A stretch of 64,000 nt of DNA from Kordia antarctica (lineage in GTDB: Bacteria; Bacteroidota; Bacteroidia; Flavobacteriales; Flavobacteriaceae), in contig NZ_CP019288.1 of NCBI RefSeq assembly GCF_009901525.1, positions 2,633,501 to 2,697,500 on the forward strand, written 5' to 3'. The notes under the pieces are model-generated. The model was not told the DNA's origin, ran no database searches, and was given only the letters and a program-made list of their open reading frames with translations. Made by a program: the position numbers and the translations under genes. This document shows positions 27,052 to 35,791 of the stretch, piece after piece. How positions within the stretch are numbered: the stretch's first letter is position 1; the number at the start of each line of letters is the position of its first letter.

Positions 27052-28469
27052 TATACTTCTTCTACACCGTTTATGCGCTAAGTTTTCTCTGGGCAACGTT
27101 CAACATACTTCTCTATGGAGACAGACCTGCGCGTTCAGTAGGTTGGATCTTAATTATCATTATACTTCCAATAATTGGTGTTACTTTGTACATTATTTTT
27201 GGTGTTAATCGTAAAAAGTTTAAATTTTTTCGTCTCAATTTTAATGCAAAACGACGTTTATATGATTTCAACAAAATCACGAAAAATATTGAGGAAGATG
27301 AACAACCGTTTGTGCCTAAAAAATATTCAAAAATTGATAACTTGTTAAAAGCAAGTTCTGACTTTCCTACGTTGGAAGATAATGAAGTTGTTTTACTTAA
27401 AGACGGAAGAATAACATTCGACACCATTTTTGAAGCTATGGAAAATGCTGAAAAGTTTATTCATGCACAATATTACATTTTAGAAAAAGGCGATATTTTA
27501 GATCGAATTTTTAAGATTTTTGAACAAAAAATTTCAGAAGGTGTAGAAGTTCGGATGTTGTATGATGCAGTTGGAAGTCACGATCTAAAAGGCAAACGAT
27601 TGAAGCGACTCAAAAAGATTGGCGTACATATCTTTCCTATTTTACCATTAAAATTCAACACCATTTTATCTACCATAAATTATAGAAATCATCGAAAAAT
27701 CTTAGTCATTGATGGAAAAATAGCCTTCACAGGTGGCGTAAATATATCTGATAAATACATAACGACAGACAATCCGCTAGGAAAATGGGGCGATATGCAT
27801 TTGCAACTCAAAGGTTATATTGTAGATCATTTACATAGAATTTTTATTAAAGATTACTATTTTGCAAGTAACAAAACATTGTTAACCACAGATGAATATC
27901 TTCCAAAACAAAAAAAGGAAGGCGACAGTTTGGTTCAAATTGTTTCTGGCGGACCAGATCATATGAACTTGTCTATTTTACATCAATATTTAGCAATGAT
28001 TGGCGCGGCAGATAAGAGCATTTATATTGAAAACCCTTATTTCATCCCAAATAAAGCATTATTAGAAAGTCTTAAAATGGCAGCATTACAAGGCATTGAC
28101 GTTCGAATTATGGTGCCGAAAAAAAATGATTCACAATTGGCAAAGTATAGTATGTTTTCTAATTTTCAGGAATTATTACGAACTGGCGTGAAGATTTATA
28201 CGTTGGATAAATTTTCGCATAGCAAACTTATTATTATTGATAAAGAGATTGCTTCCGTAGGTTCAGGAAATTTTGATTATCGGAGTTTTGAGCACAATTA
28301 CGAAGCAAACACATTACTATATGATACTAAAATTGCTGAAGAATTGGCGACTGATTTTGAATCTGAAATTGATAACTGCGCGCAATTAGAATATGAAGAG
28401 TTTAAAAAACGTCCGTTAAAAGTGAAATTATTTGAAGGCGCTGCACGTATTTTTAGTCCGTTGCTTTAA
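27048..28469 (+). CDS. cls: Cardiolipin synthase (phospholipase D superfamily)
   Basis: 473 residues. Two N-terminal membrane helices (about 2-22 and 32-52) with the family's GRI-like start are followed by two PLD domains with HKD motifs: NHRKILVIDGKIAFTGG near residue 222 and HSKLIIIDKEIASVGSGNFDYRS near 390. It joins two phosphatidylglycerol molecules into cardiolipin at the inner membrane. The ATG overlaps the stop of the SRAP-like gene (ATGA), which implies translational coupling. Confidence 0.95.
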   Translation: MIYFFYTVYALSFLWATFNILLYGDRPARSVGWILIIIILPIIGVTLYIIFGVNRKKFKFFRLNFNAKRRLYDFNKITKNIEEDEQPFVPKKYSKIDNLLKASSDFPTLEDNEVVLLKDGRITFDTIFEAMENAEKFIHAQYYILEKGDILDRIFKIFEQKISEGVEVRMLYDAVGSHDLKGKRLKRLKKIGVHIFPILPLKFNTILSTINYRNHRKILVIDGKIAFTGGVNISDKYITTDNPLGKWGDMHLQLKGYIVDHLHRIFIKDYYFASNKTLLTTDEYLPKQKKEGDSLVQIVSGGPDHMNLSILHQYLAMIGAADKSIYIENPYFIPNKALLESLKMAALQGIDVRIMVPKKNDSQLAKYSMFSNFQELLRTGVKIYTLDKFSHSKLIIIDKEIASVGSGNFDYRSFEHNYEANTLLYDTKIAEELATDFESEIDNCAQLEYEEFKKRPLKVKLFEGAARIFSPLL

Positions 28470-28618
28470 GCAATAATCTTTATAAATACTATAGAAATAA
28501 AAAACATACGTTTACATTAAGAAAAGCACCATTTAATTGAAGCCATAGACACGAATAAAATAAAGAATATAAGTTAATGATTAAACTATATGAGCTAACT
28601 TTAATCATAACTATAAAC

Positions 28619-28626
28619 TACATTTG
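28619..28626 (+). promoter_or_regulatory. Putative Bacteroidota -7 box (TACATTTG)
   Basis: TACATTTG fits the Bacteroidota housekeeping -7 consensus TAnnTTTG and lies 23 bp before the ATG of the outer-membrane protein gene. A clear TTTG-type -33 box was not found, so the call rests mainly on position. Confidence 0.4.
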
Positions 28627-28649
28627 TGTTACACAAAATAACAAAAACG

Positions 28650-29123
28650 ATGAAAAATATTAAACTATTATTAATTGTTAGCTTTTTAGCAATTGGAACA
28701 TCAGTAAGTGCACAACAAGTATCTAAAAACGCATTAGGACTGCGTATTGGAGACAATGACGGATTTGGCGCAGAGATTTCTTATCAGCGACATTTAAACG
28801 AGAATAATCGTTTGGAATTTGATTTAGGATTCAGAAGTAGAGACAATGTAGACGCTTTTAAATTAGTTGGATTGTACCAATGGGTTCGTCCATTAGATGG
28901 AAATTTTAATTGGTATGTTGGAGCCGGTGGTGGAGTTGGATCTTATGATACACCTGCTGGAAATGGATCATTTGCATTGATAGCTGGAAATCTAGGTATT
29001 GAATATAATTTTGGGATTCCATTATTAATGTCACTTGATGTGAGACCAGAACTTGGGTTCGATGATTCTTACAGCGACGATTTAGATTTTGACATCGCAC
29101 TCGGAATTAGATATCAGTTTTAA
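28650..29123 (+). CDS. Outer-membrane beta-barrel protein
   Basis: 157 residues from the ATG at 28650, where the signal peptide MKNIKLLLIVSFLAIGTSVSAQ begins; the upstream in-frame start lies in the leader. The mature protein has alternating strands and glycine-rich turns typical of an eight-stranded barrel (IGDNDGFGAEISYQRHL, FDLGFRSRDN, WYVGAGGGVGSYD) and ends with an aromatic Phe (ALGIRYQF). Function unknown. It is followed by a PA2169-type gene 39 bp downstream, then a terminator. Confidence 0.85.
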   Translation: MKNIKLLLIVSFLAIGTSVSAQQVSKNALGLRIGDNDGFGAEISYQRHLNENNRLEFDLGFRSRDNVDAFKLVGLYQWVRPLDGNFNWYVGAGGGVGSYDTPAGNGSFALIAGNLGIEYNFGIPLLMSLDVRPELGFDDSYSDDLDFDIALGIRYQF

Positions 29124-29162
29124 TAAGAAATAATTAGTGCAAACAATATTTGTAAACCTTAT

Positions 29163-29621
29163 ATGAAAATGAAAACGTACACAGAAGAAATAGGTGATAA
29201 ATTAAATATCTTGTTAGAAAAAAATTATGATGCAGAAAAAGGATACACAACTGCATCTAATAATGCTAAAAGTGCAGCTTTAACAACCTTTTTTGAACGT
29301 AAAGCTATACAACGAAAGGAATTTGCAGATCAATTAAAAATAGAATTAATATCTGTGAATCAAGAACCAACAACTGGCGGAAGTATTGCTGGCGCTGCAC
29401 ACAGAACGTGGATGAATACAATTGCATGGTTTTCTTCAGATACTGATGAAGCAATGTTAGAAGAAGCAATGCGAGGAGAAAAAGCGTCTATTGAAGATTA
29501 TAATGAAGTGTTGAACGCAAGCATATCATTGCCTCTTTCTATTCAGAAAGTATTATCTGGTCAGAAAAAAACAATTGTGAACGATACGTTGACTATTAAA
29601 AGATTAGAAGATCTTGCGTAA
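29163..29621 (+). CDS. PA2169-type four-helix-bundle protein (DUF2383-like), copy 1
   Basis: 152 residues, all-helical. It shares with the gene at 36270 the conserved stretches LNILLEKNYDAEKGY, FFERKAIQRKEFADQLK, GSIAGAAHRTWM and EEAMRGEKASIEDYNEV. The family is ferritin-like in fold; conserved Glu and His residues (QEPTTGGS.AGAAH, DEAMLEEA, GEKA) may hold metal. A second Met two codons in (MKTYTEE) fits the paralogue better as a start. A terminator follows directly. Confidence 0.88.
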   Translation: MKMKTYTEEIGDKLNILLEKNYDAEKGYTTASNNAKSAALTTFFERKAIQRKEFADQLKIELISVNQEPTTGGSIAGAAHRTWMNTIAWFSSDTDEAMLEEAMRGEKASIEDYNEVLNASISLPLSIQKVLSGQKKTIVNDTLTIKRLEDLA

Positions 29622-29656
29622 GTTGTATTTTATAATTAAAACATCTCAATAAAATT

Positions 29657-29696
29657 ATCAAAGCGATATTTACATAAAAATATCGCTTTGATTTTC
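29657..29696 (+). terminator. Rho-independent terminator after the PA2169-type gene
   Basis: 14-bp perfect stem, ATCAAAGCGATATT (29657-29670) with AATATCGCTTTGAT (29679-29692), then TTT. It lies 35 bp after the stop codon. Confidence 0.85.
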
Positions 29697-29766
29697 AAAA
29701 AATATTAAAATAAAAATTCCTACCGTTTATCATTTACCTTTCATTCATATAACACAAACGAACCAA

Positions 29767-30651
29767 ATGCAAAATTTTGCTCGCATCTTATTTTTAGTAA
29801 GTTTATTCACCTTTTCCTCAACTGCATTTGCGCAATTAGGCGATTTGGCACGAATAGATTACACGTATCTTCCAAAAGCAAAATCTGACGTAGAATATTC
29901 AAGATTTCGCGCGCTGTTTAATTATCCAATAAAATTAAAGAAAGAAGGAACGTATTTATTTTTAGGACTCGATTATAGTAATATTCATTTGAAATCGGAT
30001 CGCGAATTTCCTTTTGACACTCATGATTTGAATGATTTTCAATTGTTAAGTTTTACCTTTTCATACACAACTCCATTAAAAAATGATTGGCGTTTAGGCG
30101 TTCGTTTTCAACCTGGTTTTAGTACTAATTTGGCAGCAGATGCACTAAGTTTGGAAGATATGGTTTTCTCTGGAACAGTTGTTTTCATCAAAGAAGGTAA
30201 AGAATATAATGGAAATCCAGAAAAGTGGATTTTAGGAGTTTCGTATTCTGGAAATGCAGGATTTAACTTTCCATTACCTTTTGTTAGTTATTTTAGAAAA
30301 TTTCGCCCAGATTGGTCTTATAATTTAGGAATTCCTAAAACGAATTTACAATATTATTTTTCTCAGAAACATCGATTAAAAGCGTATGCGCAACTAGATG
30401 GTTTTACATCCAATTTGCAACGCGATGTTCCTATTATTAATGGAGAAGCGGCAAGAAGCATCAACATGTCTTTAATTTTAACTGGACTTCAATACGAATT
30501 TCACTTTGCCAAACGCATGCAATTTTATGCGCGAGCTGCATACATTTTGAACATTACTAATGAACTTCGCAACGAAAATAGAGATCCCATTTTCGCATTG
30601 GAAAATAAGGCTAAAATTTATTTAAGAACTGGCGTTAAAATTAGTATTTAA
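29767..30651 (+). CDS. DUF6268-like outer-membrane protein
   Basis: 294 residues with a signal peptide (about 1-22, ending AFAQ). The rest reads as an amphipathic beta-strand protein (LARIDYTYLPKAKSDVEYSRFRALFNYPIKL..., LGLDYSNIHLK, WRLGVRFQPGF) and ends with KIYLRTGVKISI. This matches the flavobacterial DUF6268 family of probable outer-membrane barrels. No enzyme motif. It stands alone and is closed by a bidirectional terminator shared with the convergent peptide gene. Confidence 0.75.
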   Translation: MQNFARILFLVSLFTFSSTAFAQLGDLARIDYTYLPKAKSDVEYSRFRALFNYPIKLKKEGTYLFLGLDYSNIHLKSDREFPFDTHDLNDFQLLSFTFSYTTPLKNDWRLGVRFQPGFSTNLAADALSLEDMVFSGTVVFIKEGKEYNGNPEKWILGVSYSGNAGFNFPLPFVSYFRKFRPDWSYNLGIPKTNLQYYFSQKHRLKAYAQLDGFTSNLQRDVPIINGEAARSINMSLILTGLQYEFHFAKRMQFYARAAYILNITNELRNENRDPIFALENKAKIYLRTGVKISI

Positions 30652-30654
30652 AAA

Positions 30655-30684
30655 AAAGCGAATTCAATAAGATAAATTCGCTTT
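30655..30684. terminator. Bidirectional terminator between convergent genes
   Basis: 10-bp perfect stem, AAAGCGAATT (30655-30664) with AATTCGCTTT (30675-30684), preceded by an A-run. It lies three bases after the barrel gene stop and 25 bp from the convergent peptide gene. Confidence 0.75.
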
Positions 30685-30709
30685 ACAGTTCTTATTTAAG
30701 CTTTTTAAA

Positions 30710-30901
30710 TTAGCATCTATCTGACTCACATTCACATACTGTAATATATGATTCGTGAGACATACAATGTGGTTTTACCCTTACTGAAGGACATTCGTTA
30801 ACATCAGTTTGTCCATTTGTTCCACCAATAATTTCCTCGTTAGAAAATTTTGAAATGGATTTTTTGTTTAAAATTAATGATTTGAAGCTCTTTTTTTTCA
30901 T
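30710..30901 (-). CDS. Orphan class I lanthipeptide-type precursor peptide
   Basis: 63 residues. The leader MKKKSFKSLILNKKSIS matches the Bacteroidota class I lanthipeptide leader pattern (MKKK...L.LNKK.IS.L). It is followed by NEEIIGG, a likely GG cleavage site, giving a core from TNGQTDVNECPSVRVK onward. The core has four Cys (within NECP, PHCM and VCECES..C) and several Ser/Thr, suitable for lanthionine or disulfide formation. No LanB/LanC, protease-transporter or other maturase lies nearby. It may be matured in trans or exported as a Cys-rich peptide. Confidence 0.7.
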   Translation of the reverse strand: MKKKSFKSLILNKKSISKFSNEEIIGGTNGQTDVNECPSVRVKPHCMSHESYITVCECESDRC

Positions 30902-31131
30902 GATATATATATTTTGTTTCTTCTAAAATACAACGGTTCAAGCATCTTTCTCGACGGTAAAACCTTGAAATATCTAAGTGAATACCGCGTATAATATTTT
31001 ATTATTAACCTATAAAAAATGTGACTTTACAGAATCTCATTTGAGTCAACAATGGTTTCATATCCGTTAACGCTTCATTCGCATGATTCTTACCTTTATG
31101 AAATACATTAATAACCAAAAATTACAGAAAA

Positions 31132-31296
31132 ATGAAACAAGGAAATGAAAATTTTGAATTTGTAAAAGATCCAAATGATGAGACACAACGTAATTACATT
31201 TTTCAGGATAATGATAAAACAAAAATTGCGTTTTATATAGTGGCTTCCGTTTTAGTAGTATTAATTATTGCGGTAGCAGCAACTGCTTTCTTCTAA
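31132..31296 (+). CDS. Small single-TM protein (54 residues)
   Basis: A polar N-terminus (MKQGNENFEFVKDPNDETQR) is followed by a transmembrane helix (about 32-54, IAFYIVASVLVVLIIAVAA). The leader is well positioned: a TACCTTTA sequence resembling a -7 box lies about 30 bp upstream, and the frame is complete with a TAA stop. I do not recognise a family. It is too short for default gene calling, and its reality rests on the clean hydrophobic helix. Confidence 0.5.
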   Translation: MKQGNENFEFVKDPNDETQRNYIFQDNDKTKIAFYIVASVLVVLIIAVAATAFF

Positions 31297-31319
31297 ATAG
31301 CAGTACATTTTAACTAATA

Positions 31320-32090
31320 TTACAAAGGTTGTTTTTCGCTCAAATATTTCCAATAGCGTTTGGGAACGTGGCGAACATGCAACAACATATTTTTTCTAGA
31401 TTCTATATTAGTGCTTTTAAAATAGTTTTGCCACAACTCTTGAAATTCTAATTCTTGATCGGCAAAGAAATCTCCAGACGTTTTTGTAAAATCGAAATGT
31501 GCTGGAAAATCTAACACAACCGTTTCTACGTTTTCCAAATTATAATACAATCCAAACTTTCGTTTGATGTCATAAATCAACCATTTTTGATCTGCGTAAC
31601 GCGATTTAAAATGTTTTGCAATTAACGGCAACACATTAAAATCGGGTTCAATATTGGCAAAATACAGATCATCTTTAGTAAGCCTGAAACGCACAAATGC
31701 TTCCATTCTATGTTTTTCACGACTAACACTTTTGGTAATCTTCGAAATCTTTAAAATTGTACTATTCGAAAAGTCCTTTTCTATATTTAGTGTTGATTTG
31801 AATACTTGTTGAATATAATCGAGTAAGGTATTTTCAACTGAAATTAGTTCGCTTTGAAACGAATAAAATACTTGATTGCATCCAAAAGAAGTCAACTTTT
31901 TCTTCAATCCTTTCCACACACGATCTGCATGTTCTTTATTGGTCACAATTTCTTCGCTTTCACCAAAAAAAGAAGCTTGTACATTTCCTTCTCTCTGAAT
32001 ATCAACGTTTGCTAATTTCTCTTCATAAACTTTAAAAACTACACTCAAAAAACCTTCAAACGAACCGTCGTACACCAATACTTTCTGCAT
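31320..32090 (-). CDS. TIGR03915-type DNA metabolism protein (DUF4130 domain)
   Basis: 256 residues. It opens with VLVYDGSFEGFLSVVF and contains KSRYADQKWLIYDIKRKFGLYYN and HVRHVPKRYWKYLSE, which belong to TIGR03915/DUF4130 proteins. These nearly always sit beside a TIGR03916 radical SAM protein, as here, with a one-base junction. The pair is predicted to act in DNA modification or repair, mainly from its helix-hairpin-helix partner; the chemistry is not known. Confidence 0.9.
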   Translation of the reverse strand: MQKVLVYDGSFEGFLSVVFKVYEEKLANVDIQREGNVQASFFGESEEIVTNKEHADRVWKGLKKKLTSFGCNQVFYSFQSELISVENTLLDYIQQVFKSTLNIEKDFSNSTILKISKITKSVSREKHRMEAFVRFRLTKDDLYFANIEPDFNVLPLIAKHFKSRYADQKWLIYDIKRKFGLYYNLENVETVVLDFPAHFDFTKTSGDFFADQELEFQELWQNYFKSTNIESRKNMLLHVRHVPKRYWKYLSEKQPL

Positions 32091-33352
32091 TATCCAAATA
32101 GATTTAGTTGACTACTTGTAGCATTTCTGAATTTGCTTTTAGAGTTTTGAAGTATCAATCCTTTAATTTTAGAAGGTTCTAAATCGCGCCGTTCAAAAAC
32201 ATGTGAATTACAGATCATAAAATATTGTGCTCTGTTTAACGCAACACCCAACTTTTTTAAATGTTCCCAGTTTAATTGCCGAAATTTTCGCGCATGCAGT
32301 ATTTTATAAACCGATTTCATTCCCAAACCTGGTACGCGTGCTAACATACGTTTATCTGCGCGATTCACATCCACAGGAAATTCATGAATATTTCGCAATG
32401 CCCACGATAGTTTTGGATCAATTTCTAAGTCTAAATGTTGATGTGTTTCGTTTAAAATTTCACTCACATCAAAACCATAAAAACGCATCAACCAATCGGT
32501 TTGGTACAATCTATTTTCGCGCAACATTGGCACATCAGTTCCTATTTGCGGTAAACGACTATCGTAACTTATTGGCACATAACCCGAATAATAGACACGT
32601 TTTAGATTGAATTTTTTATAGAAGAAATTAGAAGCCGTCATAATTTGATAATCATTTTCGCCACTTGCGCCAATAATCATTTGTGTACTTTGCCCAGCAG
32701 GCGCATATTTTGGTGTGCTTCTAATAATTTTTTTCTCGGCTTTGTATTGAATGATTTCATTTCTAACCTTTTTCATGGGTTTGATAAAATCTTCCCGATT
32801 TTTATCTGGCGCAAGCCTTTTTAAACCTTCTCGCGTTGGAATTTCGATATTTACGCTTAATCTGTCAGCATATAAACCAGCTTCACGCATAAGTTCGTCT
32901 GAAGCACCAGGAATAGATTTTAAGTGAATATATCCGTTGAAGTTTTCCTCTAAGCGTAATTTTTTCGCCACTGAAACCAAACGTTCCATTGTATGATCTG
33001 CACTTTTGAAAATGCCTGAACTTAGAAATAATCCTTCAATGTAGTTTCTACGATAGAAATTAATTGTTAAGTCGACTACTTCTTGCACTTTAAAAGCTGC
33101 ACGTTTGATATCGTTACTTTTTCGTGTAACGCAATATGCACAATCAAAAATACAATGATTGGTTAATAATATTTTTAAAAGTGACACACAACGTCCATCT
33201 TCTGTGTATGTGTGGCAAATTCCCATTCCGGTTGAATCGCCTAAACCTTTGTCTTTATTTGCTCTATTACTTCCGCTTGAAGAGCATGAAACATCATATT
33301 TAGCTGCATCAGCTAAGATGTTTAGTTTTTCTTTAATTCGTTCAAATGACAT
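32090..33352 (-). CDS. TIGR03916-type radical SAM protein, putative DNA repair/modification
   Basis: 420 residues. The radical SAM Cys motif is CIFDCAYC (CxxxCxxC with the first Cys at the start), near residue 69. It is preceded by GMGICHTYTEDGRCVSLLKILLTNHC, which has extra conserved Cys residues. A C-terminal helix-hairpin-helix DNA-binding segment is VDVNRADKRMLARVPGLGMKS. It encodes the first protein of the two-gene unit with the DUF4130 partner. The enzyme family is known from comparative genomics; its substrate is not established. Confidence 0.93.
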   Translation of the reverse strand: MSFERIKEKLNILADAAKYDVSCSSSGSNRANKDKGLGDSTGMGICHTYTEDGRCVSLLKILLTNHCIFDCAYCVTRKSNDIKRAAFKVQEVVDLTINFYRRNYIEGLFLSSGIFKSADHTMERLVSVAKKLRLEENFNGYIHLKSIPGASDELMREAGLYADRLSVNIEIPTREGLKRLAPDKNREDFIKPMKKVRNEIIQYKAEKKIIRSTPKYAPAGQSTQMIIGASGENDYQIMTASNFFYKKFNLKRVYYSGYVPISYDSRLPQIGTDVPMLRENRLYQTDWLMRFYGFDVSEILNETHQHLDLEIDPKLSWALRNIHEFPVDVNRADKRMLARVPGLGMKSVYKILHARKFRQLNWEHLKKLGVALNRAQYFMICNSHVFERRDLEPSKIKGLILQNSKSKFRNATSSQLNLFG

Positions 33353-33520
33353 GAAATCGTTCCTCCTATTTGTTGAGTTGTAGTGAATTATATTACGACT
33401 GCAAATATAACATTTTACAGAGTAAACTACAACATATGTGGAATTTATTCTGTTAAATGTTTTGGTTTTTTGTCGCTTTGCTCCTTTTTTGGTTTTTCGT
33501 TTTTCGTTTGTTCGTTATTC

Positions 33521-33786
33521 GTTTATTCGAAACAAAACTTTTACATTTATAATTTTACATTTAGCATTTATAATTTCTTTTTCACTTTTCACTTTTCACT
33601 TTTCACTTTTCACTTTTCACTTTTCACTTTTCACTTTTCACTTTTCACTTTTCACTTTTCACTTTTCACTTTTCACTTTTCACTTCTCATTATTCGTTAT
33701 TCGTTTATTCGTTTATTCGTTTATTCGTTTATTCGAAACAAAACTTTTACATTTATAATTTTACATTTAGCATTTATAATTTCTTT
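33521..33786. repeat. 60-bp direct repeat flanking 15 x TTTTCAC
   Basis: A perfect 60-bp direct repeat (33521-33580 and 33727-33786) begins GTTTATTCGAAACAAAAC. It encloses fifteen head-to-tail TTTTCAC units (33579-33683) and about four GTTTATTC units (about 33703-33735). The second 60-mer abuts the topoisomerase stop codon. The whole 33353-33786 gap holds no real gene: open frames across it arise only from repeat translation. Confidence 0.95.
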
Positions 33787-34899
33787 TCACTTCACTTGCA
33801 ATTCCAGCGGTTTATTAAAATTTGGTGTGTACGTTTCTAACAATGCTTTGAGTGCTTTTTCATTTGGTTGTAATTCGGTTTCTTTGGATGCAGGAAATTC
33901 GTCTGCCATTTTAAAGTATGGCGTAATTGTTCCATCTAAGAAGCGTTCTGCAATTACAGGATGTACATAATATTTTCGACACACACTTCGCGTGTTGTTT
34001 AATGCTTCTGCGGCAGCGTCAATTCCTTTTAAAATTTGTTTTTCTTTAGTTTTTAAATCATCACTATATGGAACATTTGAAAGCGTATCAAAGAAAATTA
34101 GAGAAGCTGCCCAAGTTCTGAAGTCTTTTGCAGAAAATATATCGCCACACAAGTTATGAATGTATTCATTGATCATTCCGCTGTCAATGGATTGCTTATT
34201 ATTATCACTGTCATAATATTGAAAGAGTTCCCAACCTGGAATTTCTTCACATTTATTAATTAAACGTGTAAGCTTTTTATTTTTGATGGTAATTTTATTC
34301 TCTTTTCCTTTCTTACCAATGTATTGTAACGTGAATTTATCTTTAAAAACATCTAAATGTCGCGTTCTTAAAGTCGATAAACCATACGTGTTATTCTTTT
34401 TGGTGTAGTACGCATTCCCAACTCGAATGTGCGATTCTTCTAAAAGTTTTATTACAATTGCCAATACTTTAGTTCGTGTCCATTGTTTTTGTTCAATATC
34501 TATATTGACACGTGTTCGTAGTTTTGGTAATGCGTCAGCAAAGACGACCATTTTGAAGAATTTAGTCTGATTTCTAATTTTTTGCCATTTCGGATGATAC
34601 CGATATTGTTTCCGGTTTTTGTCATCTCTGCCGGTAGCTTGTAAATGTGCATTCTCCAGACTTGCGATTTTTACTTTTTTCCAAGCCGGCGGAATTACTA
34701 AGTTTTCCAAGCGTTTTAGATCGACTTTATCAGTAATCCGTTTTTTGCGCAAGAGATATATGAAGTCTTTGCGCTTCTTTTTTCTTTTAATGTCTAAAAT
34801 TTCAGGTGTTGTATAAGTTAAATTGTATACATCTATGATTTCTTCTGGTTGCGTTCGCAATGCTTTTATAAATTCCTTGTTTAACGTATGCTTTCCCAT
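33787..34899 (-). CDS. DNA topoisomerase IB (poxvirus type)
   Basis: 370 residues. The N-terminal domain contains KVKIASLENAHLQATGRDDKNRKQYRYHP and the catalytic domain has the tyrosine recombinase-like residues RVGN, FSAKDFRTWAASLIFF and the active-site tyrosine near residue 310 in SVCRKYYVHP. The enzyme nicks one DNA strand by a 3'-phosphotyrosyl link and relaxes supercoils. It is monocistronic on the minus strand; its 3' end runs straight into the repeat region. Confidence 0.95.
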   Translation of the reverse strand: MGKHTLNKEFIKALRTQPEEIIDVYNLTYTTPEILDIKRKKKRKDFIYLLRKKRITDKVDLKRLENLVIPPAWKKVKIASLENAHLQATGRDDKNRKQYRYHPKWQKIRNQTKFFKMVVFADALPKLRTRVNIDIEQKQWTRTKVLAIVIKLLEESHIRVGNAYYTKKNNTYGLSTLRTRHLDVFKDKFTLQYIGKKGKENKITIKNKKLTRLINKCEEIPGWELFQYYDSDNNKQSIDSGMINEYIHNLCGDIFSAKDFRTWAASLIFFDTLSNVPYSDDLKTKEKQILKGIDAAAEALNNTRSVCRKYYVHPVIAERFLDGTITPYFKMADEFPASKETELQPNEKALKALLETYTPNFNKPLELQVK

Positions 34900-35036
34900 G
34901 TCTTATTTTGAGTTGAATTCTACTAAATCGTTTAATTATGAACTAAAATTAGAGAAAAAAGCACTAAAAATGACATATTATTTTTTTTGAGTTAAGATTA
35001 CTTTTTTTTCCGTTAATCAAAATATCGTATTCAAAA

Positions 35037-35044
35037 TATCTTTG
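35037..35044 (+). promoter_or_regulatory. Putative Bacteroidota -7 box (TATCTTTG)
   Basis: TATCTTTG fits the TAnnTTTG consensus and lies 71 bp before the ATG of the lipoprotein gene at 35115, with a weak TTAATC about 20 bp upstream. It would give a leader of about 60 bases. Confidence 0.4.
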
Positions 35045-35114
35045 TTATCAACAAATCGATAGTTGATTTGAATAATAAATAACAATAAATAATTTCTAAC
35101 TTAAAATCAATAAT

Positions 35115-35693
35115 ATGAAAAAATTACTATTAACTGCCGTTACATTATCACTCGTATTTGCTACTAGTTGCGATGTAAAGCAGACGCAAGAAACTGTATT
35201 ACCAGATGTAGATGTAACTGTTGAAGAAGGACAACTTCCATCATTTGATGTAGAATGGGCTGATATTGATGTCGGAATGAAAACAACAACTGTTACAGTT
35301 CCTAAAGTTGTTGTAGTCATGGAAGAAGTTGAAGTTGAAGTTCCATATATCGATGTAGATATGCCTGACGAATTTGGCGAAAAAGAAGAACGTACTATTT
35401 TAGTTGAAGCTGAAGTTGATGGTGTAGAACACAACATCAAAATTAAAAAAATATACGCTAGTAAGAATAACTTAATCGTTGTTTCTGAACTTGTAAAAGG
35501 TAGTACAACATTAGGAGACAAAAAGTTACGTGTTTCCGATCAAATTACTTTAAATGCTCCAGACTTAAATGTAAAGCATTACATCGTTGGAGAGCGTCCA
35601 AACAGATTGTATAATGGTGCATACAAGTATTATTCAAGTATGAGTGCGTTAAAATCCAAAGTAGACGGTTACAAAGAAATTTACTCTAAATAA
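35115..35693 (+). CDS. Putative lipoprotein, Asp/Glu/Val-rich
   Basis: 192 residues with a lipoprotein signal, MKKLLLTAVTLSLVFATSC. The mature N-terminal half is strongly acidic with alternating Val residues (VDVTVEEGQLPSFDVEW, VEVEVPYIDVDMPDEFGEKEE) and the C-terminal half resembles a small beta domain. No family recognised. It may be an outer-membrane-anchored stress protein, as genes for hemerythrin and a PA2169-type protein follow. Confidence 0.7.
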   Translation: MKKLLLTAVTLSLVFATSCDVKQTQETVLPDVDVTVEEGQLPSFDVEWADIDVGMKTTTVTVPKVVVVMEEVEVEVPYIDVDMPDEFGEKEERTILVEAEVDGVEHNIKIKKIYASKNNLIVVSELVKGSTTLGDKKLRVSDQITLNAPDLNVKHYIVGERPNRLYNGAYKYYSSMSALKSKVDGYKEIYSK

Positions 35694-35733
35694 TTCTGAG
35701 TTTTTTCAAAAGTAATACATAAAAAATTATATA

Positions 35734-35767
35734 GATGATAATTTCGGTTGCCCCCGAAATTATCATC
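35734..35767 (+). promoter_or_regulatory. Strong hairpin between lipoprotein and hemerythrin genes
   Basis: A 14-bp perfect stem, GATGATAATTTCGG (35734-35747) with CCGAAATTATCATC (35754-35767). No T-run follows on the plus strand, so it is not a standard terminator for the lipoprotein gene. It lies 24 bp before the hemerythrin ATG. Confidence 0.7.
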
Positions 35768-35791
35768 ACCAAAAAAATTAAAAATACTGCT

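Noticed and set aside
33579..33683. CRISPR-like regular repeat
   Set aside because: The unit is 7 bp with no spacers; it is a microsatellite-type array.
33383..33970. Two long plus-strand open frames full of FHFSLFT repeats
   Set aside because: They translate the TTTTCAC array and the 3' end of topoisomerase in antisense. Period-7 repeats stay open in all frames, so this is not a gene.
35096..35521. Ser/Thr-rich frame of 141 codons antisense to the acidic lipoprotein
   Set aside because: It mirrors the GAA/GTT-rich codons of the real gene and lacks any start context.
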